This document shows positions 17,157 through 26,971 of a stretch of 64,000 nucleotides of DNA, in pieces. Every line of letters begins with the position of its first letter. The first letter of the stretch is position 1. The notes under the pieces are model-generated. The model did not search any database. It was not told the origin of the DNA and was given only the letters and a program-made list of their open reading frames with translations. A program made the position numbers and the translations under genes. The DNA comes from Aphanothece sacrum FPU1 (GTDB lineage Bacteria > Cyanobacteriota > Cyanobacteriia > Cyanobacteriales > Microcystaceae), in NCBI RefSeq assembly GCF_003864295.1, contig NZ_BDQK01000005.1, forward strand, positions 1-64,000. Reading direction: 5' to 3'.

Positions 17157-18728
17157 ATGAAAACTTCGATTAAGATTGCTATAATTTCTTTATTGTGGCT
17201 AATTGTTATCAATTCTGGAACCCTTGGGGTACTCGATACGGAACTAAGGTTAGATATGTCCCATGCTTGGTGGACAGGGACACAAGAAATAAAAATACCT
17301 CTTGATACACCCGCAAAAATTAGAGGAGATATCCGCTTTGGAGTAATAGGAATAGATGGTAAACGTTATATTGCCTATGAACAAGGACAGTCTATGCTTA
17401 TGCTTCCTGGAGATTGGGTAGGAACTCAATTATATAACTTATTTCCTATTATGGAAGAAGAAAAATGGCGAGAGTTCGCTGTTAGTTTTTTGATTTTTAT
17501 TCCCCTTAATATTGCTTTAGTTTTATCAATTTATTGGTTCTTAAAATTGTTCGAGTTTCCTGACAAGATTTCAGGATTAGCTAGTCTTACTTGTCTTCTG
17601 GGAACGACGATTTTACACTATGCTCAAGTACATCAACAAAATAATCAAGTTCTGTTGTGTGTTACTCTGGGTTATGCGGCCGCTTTTGCCTATGTGCAAT
17701 CGAAAAATTATCGTTGGCTTTTTATAAGTGGATTGGTATTAGGAGGTAGTATACTAATCAGAATTACCTCTCCAATTCATGTTTTTACTGTAGGTTTGTT
17801 TTTAGTAGGATCTTTAATTTATCAAACTAGAGGTCAAGAATTATTAAAATTAGTTAAACCCCTGATTATTTGGACTATTGGTTTAATTCCTTTGACTCTT
17901 GTGGGCAGAATTTCTGATTATCTTCGATATGGTGGGTTTTTTTTGAGTGGCAAAAAGGTTGAAAAACTTCAATTAGCAACCGACCCTCTCTGGAAAGGAA
18001 TGCCTCAACTTCCTGCTAATTATCCTTTGATTAATGAACCTTATGTGGGTGTAATTGGCCCCTTTATTTCTCCCGCTAAAAGTATTTTTATTTATGATCC
18101 ATTTCTCTTGCCTTGTTTGCTGTTAGCCATTAATTATTGGAAAAGATTATCTTTTTATCTGCAATGGTATTTGCTAACAGCAGGATTAAATTTATTACTC
18201 CATTTATTTGCTTATAGCAAATTTTACTTTTGGCATTCTGATCATGCTTGGGCCGCACGCTATCATGTCACTTCTGTTCATTTATTACTGATTCCTTTAT
18301 TAGGGATATTTTATCAAGATTTATTATTATCTAAACCTCTTAAAAAATGGTTAATGAAAGGTATTATTATTATTGCTTTATTAGTCAATTTTTCTTCAGT
18401 TGCAATGCCTTTTAATTTAGAAATATACCAAACTCAAATAGGATTTCCTGGCTCTCGACTTGATTTTCGTTTATCTCAAAGAATCACTAATATAGCTTGT
18501 AAATTTAATTCATCCATCTCTAATCGATGTATTGCTAATCATCCCAAAGATCAAAAGACATTAGAAGAATTTAATAAGTTTAGCTTTTTCCCATTTGTGT
18601 TTCAACAAGAAGCTAAAAATAACCCGCAGCTAGACGACATAGTATGGTTTTTGTTTTTGGTTTGGATATTAGCTTTATTTCTAGCCATATTTATGACCTT
18701 TAAGTTTTTCTGGTGTTTCCTGAATTGA
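17157..18728 (+). CDS. Polytopic membrane protein, GT-C glycosyltransferase-like
   Basis: 523 aa with about ten hydrophobic helices: an N-terminal signal anchor (7-25), a group from 110 to 255, another from 310 to 425, and a final helix at about 495-520. A loop after the first helix is polar. The layout is that of GT-C enzymes or related membrane proteins, but no DD/DE catalytic motif is clear. Placement 29 bases after the GT2 gene suggests a joint role in surface glycan or glycolipid assembly. Confidence 0.55.
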   Translation: MKTSIKIAIISLLWLIVINSGTLGVLDTELRLDMSHAWWTGTQEIKIPLDTPAKIRGDIRFGVIGIDGKRYIAYEQGQSMLMLPGDWVGTQLYNLFPIMEEEKWREFAVSFLIFIPLNIALVLSIYWFLKLFEFPDKISGLASLTCLLGTTILHYAQVHQQNNQVLLCVTLGYAAAFAYVQSKNYRWLFISGLVLGGSILIRITSPIHVFTVGLFLVGSLIYQTRGQELLKLVKPLIIWTIGLIPLTLVGRISDYLRYGGFFLSGKKVEKLQLATDPLWKGMPQLPANYPLINEPYVGVIGPFISPAKSIFIYDPFLLPCLLLAINYWKRLSFYLQWYLLTAGLNLLLHLFAYSKFYFWHSDHAWAARYHVTSVHLLLIPLLGIFYQDLLLSKPLKKWLMKGIIIIALLVNFSSVAMPFNLEIYQTQIGFPGSRLDFRLSQRITNIACKFNSSISNRCIANHPKDQKTLEEFNKFSFFPFVFQQEAKNNPQLDDIVWFLFLVWILALFLAIFMTFKFFWCFLN

Positions 18729-18783
18729 CAATTGACAATTAATAATTGACAATTAATGAATATTTAAAGATTAAAATCTACTC

Positions 18784-19653
18784 ATGGGAACAATCTGGGA
18801 ACTGGATTTTTATTCGCGGCCAATTTTGGATGAAAATCAAAAAAAACTCTGGGAAGTGGTCATCTGTGAGTCCCCCTTAGTCGTAGGGCGATCGCTCGAT
18901 ACTATCTTCAAATATAGTGAATTTTGTTCGAGTCAGACAGTTAATTCTCTCTGGTTAAAACAAGCTATTGAAAAAGCGATCACTCAAGCAGGAGAAACCC
19001 CGCAAAAAATCCGCTTCTTCCGTCGTCAAATGAATAATATGATCGTCAAAGCTTGTGAAGATGCTGGAATTCCTGCTGCCCCTAGTCGCCGCACCTATAC
19101 CTTAAACCATTGTTTAGCTCAACGGATGACCGAATTTTATCCTACTCAGCCAGGGTATGATATAAAGGCGGCTCAGTCAGGTTCAGTAGCCTATCCCCCT
19201 TTAAATGCCATTGCTCTACCGGATGCTGTGAGAGGGGATAAAGCGGATAAATGGGCTTTTGTCAGTCTCGAAGCTGAGGCTTTCTCCGAGATGAATGAGT
19301 GGGAGATAGGTTTTGGTGAGTCTTTCCCCTTATCTTTGGCAGATGTCAACCCACAAATGCGAATTCCTGGGTTTATTATTTTTTCCCAACGGGCCCTTCC
19401 CTTAGCGGGTTGGCTGTCAGGGCTAGAAATCGGCTATCTTAAAGTTGAAGATAAACCCCGGCCTATCCTTCGTCTAGAAACAGGTATGAGTGATAGTTGG
19501 ATTTTAGCTAGTTTTACTGATGCACAAACTTTAGCGGAGGCCAACGGGTTTGAAACCGCTAAACAAAAGGCGCAACAGGTTCATTTTTTGGCCGTTCAAT
19601 CAAGTCCTGAAACAGAGTCTTTTGCCGGGTTTTGGTTACTCAAAGAACCTTAA
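18784..19653 (+). CDS. Tab2/Atab2 family RNA-binding protein (DUF1092)
   Basis: 289 aa, full length for the family. It opens with the characteristic GTIWELDFYSRPILDENQKK and has the conserved block KIRFFRRQMNNMI with PAAPSRRTYTL. Plant and algal Tab2/ATAB2 bind RNA and promote translation of photosystem I psaB and other thylakoid messages. The cyanobacterial protein is expected to act in photosystem biogenesis, though its RNA target is not known to me. Short TTGACAATTAATA-type repeats lie just upstream. Confidence 0.85.
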   Translation: MGTIWELDFYSRPILDENQKKLWEVVICESPLVVGRSLDTIFKYSEFCSSQTVNSLWLKQAIEKAITQAGETPQKIRFFRRQMNNMIVKACEDAGIPAAPSRRTYTLNHCLAQRMTEFYPTQPGYDIKAAQSGSVAYPPLNAIALPDAVRGDKADKWAFVSLEAEAFSEMNEWEIGFGESFPLSLADVNPQMRIPGFIIFSQRALPLAGWLSGLEIGYLKVEDKPRPILRLETGMSDSWILASFTDAQTLAEANGFETAKQKAQQVHFLAVQSSPETESFAGFWLLKEP

Positions 19654-19723
19654 AGAATTGGTGTTCGCGTTAAAACACACGAACACCATTTATTGGAATT
19701 ATTAAGTTGGTCGAATTAATATT

Positions 19724-20926
19724 ATGCCTCAAGAAACTGAACAAAATTTTCCCAATCTTGAATATGTTGCTTATGCTCAACTAAATTCTCAACAAAAAAA
19801 ACAACGGTTAAAAGAACTTGTTTTAGTGTTTAGTCAATTAGGATTAATTGCTTTTGGAGGCCCGGTTGCTCATATTGCAATGATGGAAGATGAAATCGTT
19901 AAAAATCGTCAGTGGATAACCCGTGAAAAAATGTTAGACTTATTAGGAATAACTCACCTAATTCCTGGGCCAAATTCCACAGAATTAGCTATTCATATTG
20001 GCTATGAAAGGGCGGGTTGGCGAGGTCTAATTATTGCGGGATTCTTCTTTATTTTACCAGCATTTTTATTAGTTTGGTTACTGGCAATTATCTATGTACG
20101 CTATCAGAGTATCCCCCAAGTTGAAGGGTTACTTTATGGAATTAAACCTGTCATTATTGTGATTGTTCTCCAAGCTTTATGGAAATTAGGACGTAAAGCA
20201 ATTAAAGATATTTCAACAGGGATTACTTGTATAATTATTATTGGGGCATTTGGGTTAGGAATTAATGAAGTTTTGCTTTTAATATTAGCTGGTTTAGGTG
20301 TAATGATTATCAAAAATTGGGGAAAATCTGGAATAATTAGTTCTTTTTTATTACCTTTTTCTTATCTTGCCACAAAAGTTAATTATACTCCAGAATTTTC
20401 TGCAAATTGGTGGCGAATTTTCCTGTTTTTTCTCAAAGTAGGATCAGTTTTATATGGCAGTGGTTATGTTTTATTAGCGTTTTTACAAAAAGACTTAGTA
20501 GAACGCACAGGATGGTTACAAGAACAACAGTTACTAGATGCTATTGCTATTGGCCAAATAACTCCTGGCCCTGTTTTTACAACTGCTACATTTATCGGTT
20601 ATTTATTAGCAGGAAATGCCGGGGCGATCGCGGGAACTGTTGGTATTTTTCTACCTGCTTTTATTTTAGTAGGAATCATTAATCCTTGGGTAAATAAATT
20701 GCGTCAATCTCCTTGGACAAGTGGGTTTTTAGATGGGGTTAATCCTGCTTCTTTGGGATTAATGGTCGTTGTTACTTATACCCTTGGATACGCAACACTT
20801 ATTGATAGTTTAACCATCATTTTAGCTGTATTCAGTGCCTTGGGATTATTCTATTTTCAGGTTAATTCTGTTTGGCTAATTTTGGCTGGGGGAGTAGTAG
20901 GTTTACTGTGGCAATGGTTCGGATAG
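19724..20926 (+). CDS. chrA: Chromate transporter
   Basis: 400 aa with two homologous CHR domains. The first has GLIAFGGPVAHIAMMEDEIV at about 38-57, the second has KVGSVLYGSGYVLLAFL near 240 and GQITPGPVFTTATFIGY. About ten to twelve membrane helices. ChrA exports chromate using the membrane potential. It is monocistronic. Its stop is 4 bases before a 23-bp sequence that is duplicated on the other side of a MITE-like insertion. Confidence 0.88.
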   Translation: MPQETEQNFPNLEYVAYAQLNSQQKKQRLKELVLVFSQLGLIAFGGPVAHIAMMEDEIVKNRQWITREKMLDLLGITHLIPGPNSTELAIHIGYERAGWRGLIIAGFFFILPAFLLVWLLAIIYVRYQSIPQVEGLLYGIKPVIIVIVLQALWKLGRKAIKDISTGITCIIIIGAFGLGINEVLLLILAGLGVMIIKNWGKSGIISSFLLPFSYLATKVNYTPEFSANWWRIFLFFLKVGSVLYGSGYVLLAFLQKDLVERTGWLQEQQLLDAIAIGQITPGPVFTTATFIGYLLAGNAGAIAGTVGIFLPAFILVGIINPWVNKLRQSPWTSGFLDGVNPASLGLMVVVTYTLGYATLIDSLTIILAVFSALGLFYFQVNSVWLILAGGVVGLLWQWFG

Positions 20927-20930
20927 ATAA

Positions 20931-20953
20931 TTAAAATTTAACTCAACTTATTC
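20931..20953. repeat. Left 23-bp direct repeat flanking MITE copy B
   Basis: Begins TTAAAATTTAACTCAACT and is identical over all 23 bases to 21157-21179. The two copies abut the ends of the element between them, as a target duplication would. Confidence 0.85.
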
Positions 20954-21156
20954 GGTTCTACCGGAAAAGTTATGCTTTATTATTACAAATAAAGGACTTT
21001 CACCTTAAGTTGACACCAATGACGGCCGTTGACCCCTACCAAACAGTTACCTACGCAAACTATAATGGCTGTCCACGAAGGTGGACTTTGTTTCTATAGG
21101 ATAAGGCTTTAGCCTTTTATTAATTATTAGTTTAACATAACAAGTCCGGTAGAACC
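20954..21156. mobile_element. MITE-like element, GGTTCTACCGG family, copy B (complete)
   Basis: 203 bp with imperfect terminal inverted repeats: GGTTCTACCGGAAAAGTTAT on the left and the complement of GGTTCTACCGGACTTGTTAT on the right. It contains the half-palindrome GACGGCCGTTGACCCCTAC and the landmark TATAGGATAAGG. No coding capacity. It is flanked by exact 23-bp direct repeats. Confidence 0.85.
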
Positions 21157-21179
21157 TTAAAATTTAACTCAACTTATTC
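21157..21179. repeat. Right 23-bp direct repeat flanking MITE copy B
   Basis: Exact copy of 20931-20953. Its last bases carry the TAA stop codon (21174-21176) of the minus-strand glycosidase-like gene. Confidence 0.85.
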
Positions 21180-23423
21180 AAGAATTAAGTATTTAGCATT
21201 GGCAGGAAACTTAAAAGATACTTGTTTAATATTGCCTTGTAAAGATACTTTTCCTTCCGCTAAACCATTGGAATCAACAATAGTTCCTTGAGTTAGATTA
21301 GGATTATTAATTGTGATAGTTAGGTCATTATTAATTAATCTCCAGGGGGCCTGACCATAATTAATGACCTGCAACCCTGAGACAGAGTTTCCCTGTTTAT
21401 CTTTCCAAGATATAGCTTTTTCTTGCCATCCGGTTGAACGTGCTATCGTTCCCACTTGCACTAGAATTTTTTTGGAGTTCGTTAGGGGTTTATTATCCAT
21501 TGATACTATTAAAACCGTAGCATAATTATTATTTGAAGTGATGACACTATCTTTTAATTTAATCTCCTTAACCTTGTCTAAAAATCCTGTGACACCTTGT
21601 GCTTTTGGGGTATCAAGTTGACAGATTCCTTTCCCATAATCCCAGACAATTTCTCCCGTAATAGAACGAATAATTTGGGCTTTTTCATCAATATAAGATT
21701 GAAAATTTACTACTTCATTTTTAGACGCTTGATTCTGATATGTTACCTCTGTTGGCCCCACTAAAAATGCCAAAGGATTAACTATTTTATTCTCAGAATC
21801 TTGATTTGTTACCTCTTGATCTCGGTTAGGATCAAAACTTCGAGTTTCCGCGATCGCAGGAATTTGACGTTGCCACAAATCCTCAAAAGAACGTTTTTCT
21901 TCAACTACTCTCTTTCCAGTTTGAATATAACCCTGACGATACATTAACGAAGCAGCAGGAAAATTGCCCAATAGTTCTGGAGTATTAATAATCCATTTAC
22001 CCAGAGAAGGCATAAATCCATTAGCTGATGAAGGTTTTTGCCATTGGGGTTCTTTCATAGAAAACCAATAAACCCCATCTATCCCTGTCAAAGACTGAAA
22101 GACACTGACTAGAAATGGCCCTTCTGACTGATACCCCAAAGGAGGAACCCAAGAAGTTTCGGGAATAATGGTAGGATGGCCAGCTACCTGCTTGATATTG
22201 AGGGGAAAATCGAGAGGATTGAACAAAACTGACTCATTTGTAAACTTATCCCCATTAACAATGGCCCAACCACTGAATTCTCCTTGATGTATACCTCCGT
22301 TATAGTAGCGGTTAACCCCAATTACTTCAGTTGTTGTGTAAGAATAGCGTTCAGCATCATTAAGACGAACAGGATCAGCCGTTTTCCAGTTACCTGCATT
22401 AATTAATTGTTTGGCCCCGATATCTTTTCGTAAAAATTGAGCCATCTCTCCGTTAAAATTCCTCATAGTTTCGGTGTAGAATTGGGTTTGATCTGCGAGT
22501 CTTTTTCCTTTACCCGAATTAGGGTTTTGTGATTGAGTCATCTCCGAAATTGGATAAAATCTTACTAATTTTTCGGCAAAATTGTCTCCTTTAACGGATT
22601 CTTTTTCCCAAGCAATAGATGCATTAGTTAAAGAACCATATTTTTTGCTTAACCATTGAGCAAATTGACCACTTAAAATATCTAGATCTCGCCCTTTTAC
22701 TTGACTAATTGTCCAAAATAATAAAGAATCTTCATTTTGTAGTTGAATAATAGCGATCGCGGGATCATCTTTAAGAGGAATACCCGTATAAGGATTAACA
22801 GGTTCTAATAACTTCCGTAACCAAATTTTATATGCGGATTGTAATTTAGGATCAAAAAATAGGAGTCCGTGAAGGGATGAACTATCGCGGGGTATTCCCC
22901 AATTAGACTGAGGTTTAAGAATGTTAGCATAGTAAGGAGAAAGGGTTAGATAAATTCCCTGTTGTTTCATGGCAGCTACATATTGCCATAATTTTTCTCT
23001 TGCTTTTTCGTCAATATCTGTTAATTGAGAATCCTTAATTTTAGCAGCAATTTGACCATGCCAACGCACCATATTAACCCCTCGTTTAGCCAAAAAACGG
23101 GCATTATCTTGTAATTCTGCTTGTCCTTCTTTGTGCCAAACATCTGAATTTACAGCCCAAAATCGAATGGGTTTGCCATCTCCTTTAAGGAAATCTCGTC
23201 CATCAGCAGAAAGACGAATAAATCCTGATTCTCCCGCCATTTTCTCATTGAGATAACGTAAATCAAGTAAGGCTTTTTTATCGTATTGGTCAGGTGCTGG
23301 TTGAAACTCCCAACTATTTTCGGGAGAAGGGACAGACGACTCAGTAGGGGCCGTACAAGATGGAGTTAATAAGAGTAAAAACAAGCCTAAATAAAGCTTA
23401 GTTTGGGAATAATTAGCTAACAT
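21174..23423 (-). CDS. Glycoside hydrolase-like lipoprotein
   Basis: 749 aa. Residues 1-23 are a lipoprotein signal ending in the lipobox LTPSC, so it is likely anchored to a membrane. Residues about 55-480 look like a TIM-barrel glycosidase of the cellulase/beta-galactosidase superfamily: RFWAVNSDVWH, GVNMVRWHGQ, the acid/base candidate in IIQLQNEDSLLFW and a second glutamate in IIPETSWVPP. The rest is beta-rich. Substrate unknown. The stop codon lies in the right copy of the 23-bp duplication. The stop is 8 bases... the next gene upstream (dnaK) ends only 8 bases before this start, so read-through from dnaK is possible. Confidence 0.75.
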   Translation of the reverse strand: MLANYSQTKLYLGLFLLLLTPSCTAPTESSVPSPENSWEFQPAPDQYDKKALLDLRYLNEKMAGESGFIRLSADGRDFLKGDGKPIRFWAVNSDVWHKEGQAELQDNARFLAKRGVNMVRWHGQIAAKIKDSQLTDIDEKAREKLWQYVAAMKQQGIYLTLSPYYANILKPQSNWGIPRDSSSLHGLLFFDPKLQSAYKIWLRKLLEPVNPYTGIPLKDDPAIAIIQLQNEDSLLFWTISQVKGRDLDILSGQFAQWLSKKYGSLTNASIAWEKESVKGDNFAEKLVRFYPISEMTQSQNPNSGKGKRLADQTQFYTETMRNFNGEMAQFLRKDIGAKQLINAGNWKTADPVRLNDAERYSYTTTEVIGVNRYYNGGIHQGEFSGWAIVNGDKFTNESVLFNPLDFPLNIKQVAGHPTIIPETSWVPPLGYQSEGPFLVSVFQSLTGIDGVYWFSMKEPQWQKPSSANGFMPSLGKWIINTPELLGNFPAASLMYRQGYIQTGKRVVEEKRSFEDLWQRQIPAIAETRSFDPNRDQEVTNQDSENKIVNPLAFLVGPTEVTYQNQASKNEVVNFQSYIDEKAQIIRSITGEIVWDYGKGICQLDTPKAQGVTGFLDKVKEIKLKDSVITSNNNYATVLIVSMDNKPLTNSKKILVQVGTIARSTGWQEKAISWKDKQGNSVSGLQVINYGQAPWRLINNDLTITINNPNLTQGTIVDSNGLAEGKVSLQGNIKQVSFKFPANAKYLILE

Positions 23424-23431
23424 TTTTTGTG

Positions 23432-25453
23432 TTAATCCACGGCTTCATAATCATTAGCAATAGTTTCATCATCATCAAAACTAAAGGTCAGTTCAAGATC
23501 ATCTAGTTCTGTTTCCTTCTTCTCTAGAGGATTACTTGATGTGTAGCGCATTGTCGGATCTAAAGACTGAGTTTGATTAGGATCAAGTTCTGTTTCGAGG
23601 AGTTCTCCTAATGTATTAAAAGTATTATAACTCGTCCCTGGACTAATTTTCTGATAAACTTCTGCCCCAATACTCAAAATCATTTGTCGAAACTCATCTA
23701 GATAAGATTTTAATGTTTCTAGACTGACTCCCGAATTTTGTAAGGCCGCTTCGAGTTGTTCTTTTTTTTGTTTGCTCTGAAATATTAGTTCTTCTCGAAT
23801 ATTTTCTCTGTTTTCCCTGACAGTGGTTTCGTAAGTATAGAAAAGACTATCTGCTTGATTTCTCAATTCAATAATCTGAACACGACGACGATCTTTTTCC
23901 GCATATTTTTCAGCATCCTGCTGCATTCGGTCAATTTCGTTTGATTTAAGTCCTCCAGTATGACTAACAACAATCGTCTGTTCTCGGCCGGTTCCCTGAT
24001 CTTGAGCCGAAACTTTGAGAATGCCATTGACATCAATATCAAAACTAACGTCAATTTGAGGAATGCCCCTAGGTGCAGGAGGAATACCGGCCAAGAGACA
24101 TTTTCCCAAACTGCGATTATCTTTGGCCATGGCCCGTTCTCCCTGAAGTACATGAATTTCTACGGAAGTTTGTCCATCTGTGGCCGTAGAAAATACTTGA
24201 GATTTACTGGTGGGAATGGTAGTATTGCGTTCAATAATTTTGGTGAAAACTTCTCCCAGGGTTTCAATACCTAAAGATAGGGGGGTTACATCCAGTAATA
24301 AGATATCTTCTACTTCGCCCCCTAATACCCCTCCTTGAATAGCGGCCCCTAAGGCCACCGCTTCATCCGGGTTAATCGAGCGTTCTAGTTGACTATTAGG
24401 AAATATTTGTTGAATAATACGATGAATGGCGGGCATTCGCGTTGATCCCCCCACTAAGAGTACCCGTTCTAATTGTTTAGGCTCAATTTCACAATCTTGT
24501 AATGCTTGATTGAGTGGTTCTATAGTAGCTTGGGTCAACTGTTTGGTCAGATCTTCAAATTGAGCGCGAGTTAGTTCGGTTTCGAGATGTTTGGGGCCAT
24601 TTTCATCGGCTGTAATAAAGGGCAGATTAATAGACGTGGTAAGCATGGAGGATAATTCAATTTTAGACTTTTCTGCGGCTTCTCTGAGGCGTTGCATGGC
24701 CATCTTATCCGTACTCAGATCAATTTTTTCTTTGGTTTTAAAGGTGTCCACCATCCAGCGAACAACCGCATTATCAAAATCATCCCCTCCTAAATGGTTA
24801 TTCCCACAAGTTGCTTTAACTTCAAAGACCCCATTACCCAATTCCAGGATGGAGACATCAAAGGTTCCCCCTCCCAAATCAAACACCAGAATAAACTGTT
24901 CTTCATTTTGTTTGTCTAACCCATAAGCTAAAGCAGCGGCCGTCGGTTCATTAATAATCCGTAGTACCTCTAATCCGGCAATGGTTCCTGCGTCTTTGGT
25001 TGCCTGACGTTGAGCATCTGTAAAGTAGGCCGGAACGGTAATAACCGCTTCACTGACGGGTTCTCCTAAATAGTTCTCCGCATCTAATTTTAATTTTTGT
25101 AGAATCATAGCGGAAATTTCTTGAGAACTAAACTGCTGTCCCCGAATTTGCACGCTGACAGTATCATCTCGACTTTTGAGACATTCATAAGGAACCCGCG
25201 ATCGCTCTTCTTGGGTTTCTTCCCACCGTCGTCCAATAAATCTTTTAATACTATAGATCGTATTTTCGGCATTAGTCACAAGCTGACGTTTAGCCAGTTG
25301 ACCCACCAGACGTTGATTATTCTTGCCAAACCCAACAATACTAGGGGTTGTACGTCCCCCTTCTGAATTAGGAATCACTATGGGTTTCCCACCTTCAAGG
25401 ACAGCGACGCAACTATTGGTCGTCCCTAGGTCAATTCCAATGACTTTACCCAT
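23432..25453 (-). CDS. dnaK: Hsp70 chaperone DnaK
   Basis: 673 aa. ATP-dependent chaperone working with DnaJ and GrpE. N-terminal [19 protein letters not shown], the phosphate loop [13 protein letters not shown], the linker region [15 protein letters not shown] and a substrate domain are all standard. The C-terminal 40 residues are acidic ([19 protein letters not shown]) and lack the EEVD-like end. GrpE is encoded 600 bases upstream on the same strand, separated by a tnpB relic, which fits a dnaK1-type locus of cyanobacteria. No CIRCE element is seen near it. Confidence 0.95.
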   Translation of the reverse strand: MGKVIGIDLGTTNSCVAVLEGGKPIVIPNSEGGRTTPSIVGFGKNNQRLVGQLAKRQLVTNAENTIYSIKRFIGRRWEETQEERSRVPYECLKSRDDTVSVQIRGQQFSSQEISAMILQKLKLDAENYLGEPVSEAVITVPAYFTDAQRQATKDAGTIAGLEVLRIINEPTAAALAYGLDKQNEEQFILVFDLGGGTFDVSILELGNGVFEVKATCGNNHLGGDDFDNAVVRWMVDTFKTKEKIDLSTDKMAMQRLREAAEKSKIELSSMLTTSINLPFITADENGPKHLETELTRAQFEDLTKQLTQATIEPLNQALQDCEIEPKQLERVLLVGGSTRMPAIHRIIQQIFPNSQLERSINPDEAVALGAAIQGGVLGGEVEDILLLDVTPLSLGIETLGEVFTKIIERNTTIPTSKSQVFSTATDGQTSVEIHVLQGERAMAKDNRSLGKCLLAGIPPAPRGIPQIDVSFDIDVNGILKVSAQDQGTGREQTIVVSHTGGLKSNEIDRMQQDAEKYAEKDRRRVQIIELRNQADSLFYTYETTVRENRENIREELIFQSKQKKEQLEAALQNSGVSLETLKSYLDEFRQMILSIGAEVYQKISPGTSYNTFNTLGELLETELDPNQTQSLDPTMRYTSSNPLEKKETELDDLELTFSFDDDETIANDYEAVD

Positions 25454-25503
25454 AGTAATCTCACTATAATCATATGCATTAACAACAAAGAAGTAGGATA
25501 AGT

Positions 25504-25556
25504 TGGTGACATACTCCCATCGCTAAGTCGGAGTACCGACTTGATTCGTGGGCTTC
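25504..25556 (-). other. Right-end/omega-RNA-like region of the tnpB relic
   Basis: Contains CGCTAAGTCGGAGTACCGAC (stem AGTCGG/CCGACT) and GTGGGCTTCTT. The end of the intact TnpB element at 39715-39750 has the related CGCTAAGTCGTGGGCTTTTT. In IS200/IS605-type elements this end is transcribed as the guide RNA scaffold. Confidence 0.5.
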
Positions 25557-25832
25557 TTACCAACTCCATCTATCGATTCGGATACGAGGGTTCGCTTTAA
25601 GAACGGAATGCCCTACCGCTCTATATTTGATGTTGATAGCTGCATTAAAATCCCGATCAATTGTTAATTGACAATCAGGACAAGAATTAACATCACAGCG
25701 ATTACGTTCCCACCAATTAAAACGTTCTGCCAGGCGATAGTTGTACTGCCACCTTAAAAGGCGAAGCCAACTGTCAAATCTGGCAGTTTGTTCAGGAGTT
25801 GGGCGTAGTCGGTACTGATATGCTATTCTCAT
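25557..25832 (-). pseudogene. Internally deleted tnpB (IS200/IS605 family) relic
   Basis: 91-aa frame that joins the TnpB N-terminus (MRIAYQYRLRPTPEQTARFD up to WWERNRCDVNSCP) directly to the C-terminal end (CPDCQLTIDRDFNAAINIKY). In full-length TnpB (about 390-400 aa) these are some 300 residues apart. The join keeps the frame and falls at a shared Cys-Pro. RuvC I and II are gone; the DRDFNAA motif of RuvC III remains. It is a nuclease-dead remnant. Confidence 0.85.
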
Positions 25833-25854
25833 GGTAAAATTTTAGCATACAAAT

Positions 25855-26010
25855 CGTAGGTGCTGACCGCGATTCATGAGGCAGCGCGGTCTTGGGGTCT
25901 CCCCAAGTTGAGCGACTGCCGTCCCGACGCTAACCCAAGAGTATAGCGCGAGGCTTCTCGCGGCGGAAGCTAACGCTTCTAGGTGTGCCTAAGTCATCCT
26001 TCTCCTTAAT
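25855..26010. repeat. GC-rich hairpin cluster beside the tnpB relic
   Basis: Clearly richer in G+C than its surroundings. Hairpins include CTTGGGGTCTCCCCAAG at 25891-25907 and CGCGAGGCTTCTCGCGG. It includes GCGCGGTCTTGGGG, a motif that also looks like an interspersed repeat of cyanobacteria. Probably the left side of the tnpB element plus repeats. Confidence 0.5.
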
Positions 26011-26061
26011 TATTATATTATCTGTTAAGCTTAACCAATGTTTTGCGCGTAATCTCCCCAT

Positions 26062-26796
26062 CTAACTCGGTGAAGCATTTTCTTCTTCGGTGTTTTGAAC
26101 TTCTGCTGCTTCTATTGTTTCTGGAGTTTTGGGTGCAGCAACTTTGACCATAGCATGACGTAAGACTTGATCTCCGATAAAATAACCCCTCACCAATTGT
26201 TCAATAATGGTTCCTTCGGGGTATTCGTCCGTATATTCCCGTAACATTGCTTCATGATAGAGGGGATCAAAGATTTCTCCTTCGGGACGCATGGGAGAAA
26301 CCCCTAAACGCTTGAGACTATCTACCAAATTCTTATAAACGCTCTGATAACTCTTGTGAATCTCCATTTCTCCATCATTAGATGGTTTAATCTGACCCCG
26401 GGCCCGTTCAAAGTTATCTACCACTGATAATAATTCGTTAATGGTTCGACCTTTAATTTGAGTTTCCAGTTCGCTTTTCTCTCTGGCAGTACGTTTCCTA
26501 AAATTATCAAATTCAGCCGTTAATCTGATATGACTGCTTTTTAACTGCTCAAATTGTTGGTTTTGTTCTTCTAGTTTTTGTTTTAATGATACTATCTCCT
26601 CCGTTAATACCGTTATGATTTGTTCAGGAGTGAGTTCAGTCTCTTGGGGTTCAGAAGTCGTGTCTGAAGAAGATTCTCCCGTCTCTATCTGATTTTGCAG
26701 ATTTTCTTCCATTTCTGCTGTTGAGGCAGCATTATTAACTTGCTCCTCTTCTTGGATTTCCAGGGTTTTTTCTAGTTGCTGTTGCTCGTTGGTCAT
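26062..26796 (-). CDS. grpE: Nucleotide exchange factor GrpE
   Basis: 244 aa. An acidic, low-complexity N-terminus (residues 1-60) precedes a long coiled coil (about 65-115, with [20 protein letters not shown]) and the GrpE head with [25 protein letters not shown] and the C-terminal [17 protein letters not shown]. It releases ADP from DnaK. It shares strand and neighbourhood with dnaK. Confidence 0.95.
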   Translation of the reverse strand: MTNEQQQLEKTLEIQEEEQVNNAASTAEMEENLQNQIETGESSSDTTSEPQETELTPEQIITVLTEEIVSLKQKLEEQNQQFEQLKSSHIRLTAEFDNFRKRTAREKSELETQIKGRTINELLSVVDNFERARGQIKPSNDGEMEIHKSYQSVYKNLVDSLKRLGVSPMRPEGEIFDPLYHEAMLREYTDEYPEGTIIEQLVRGYFIGDQVLRHAMVKVAAPKTPETIEAAEVQNTEEENASPS

Positions 26797-26971
26797 AATG
26801 GGTTTCTCTAAATTCTCAAGAGATTGTCCTGTCTTAATTGTCTCTTGTTTTTACGTTTAACTGTATTTTTTGCTTGTCTTTTACCAGTATACGGGACTCG
26901 TACCCCATTGTGACTATACCGTGACACGAAACCCACAAGATTAAGGTTTATATTCTAAAATTCTTATTTAT

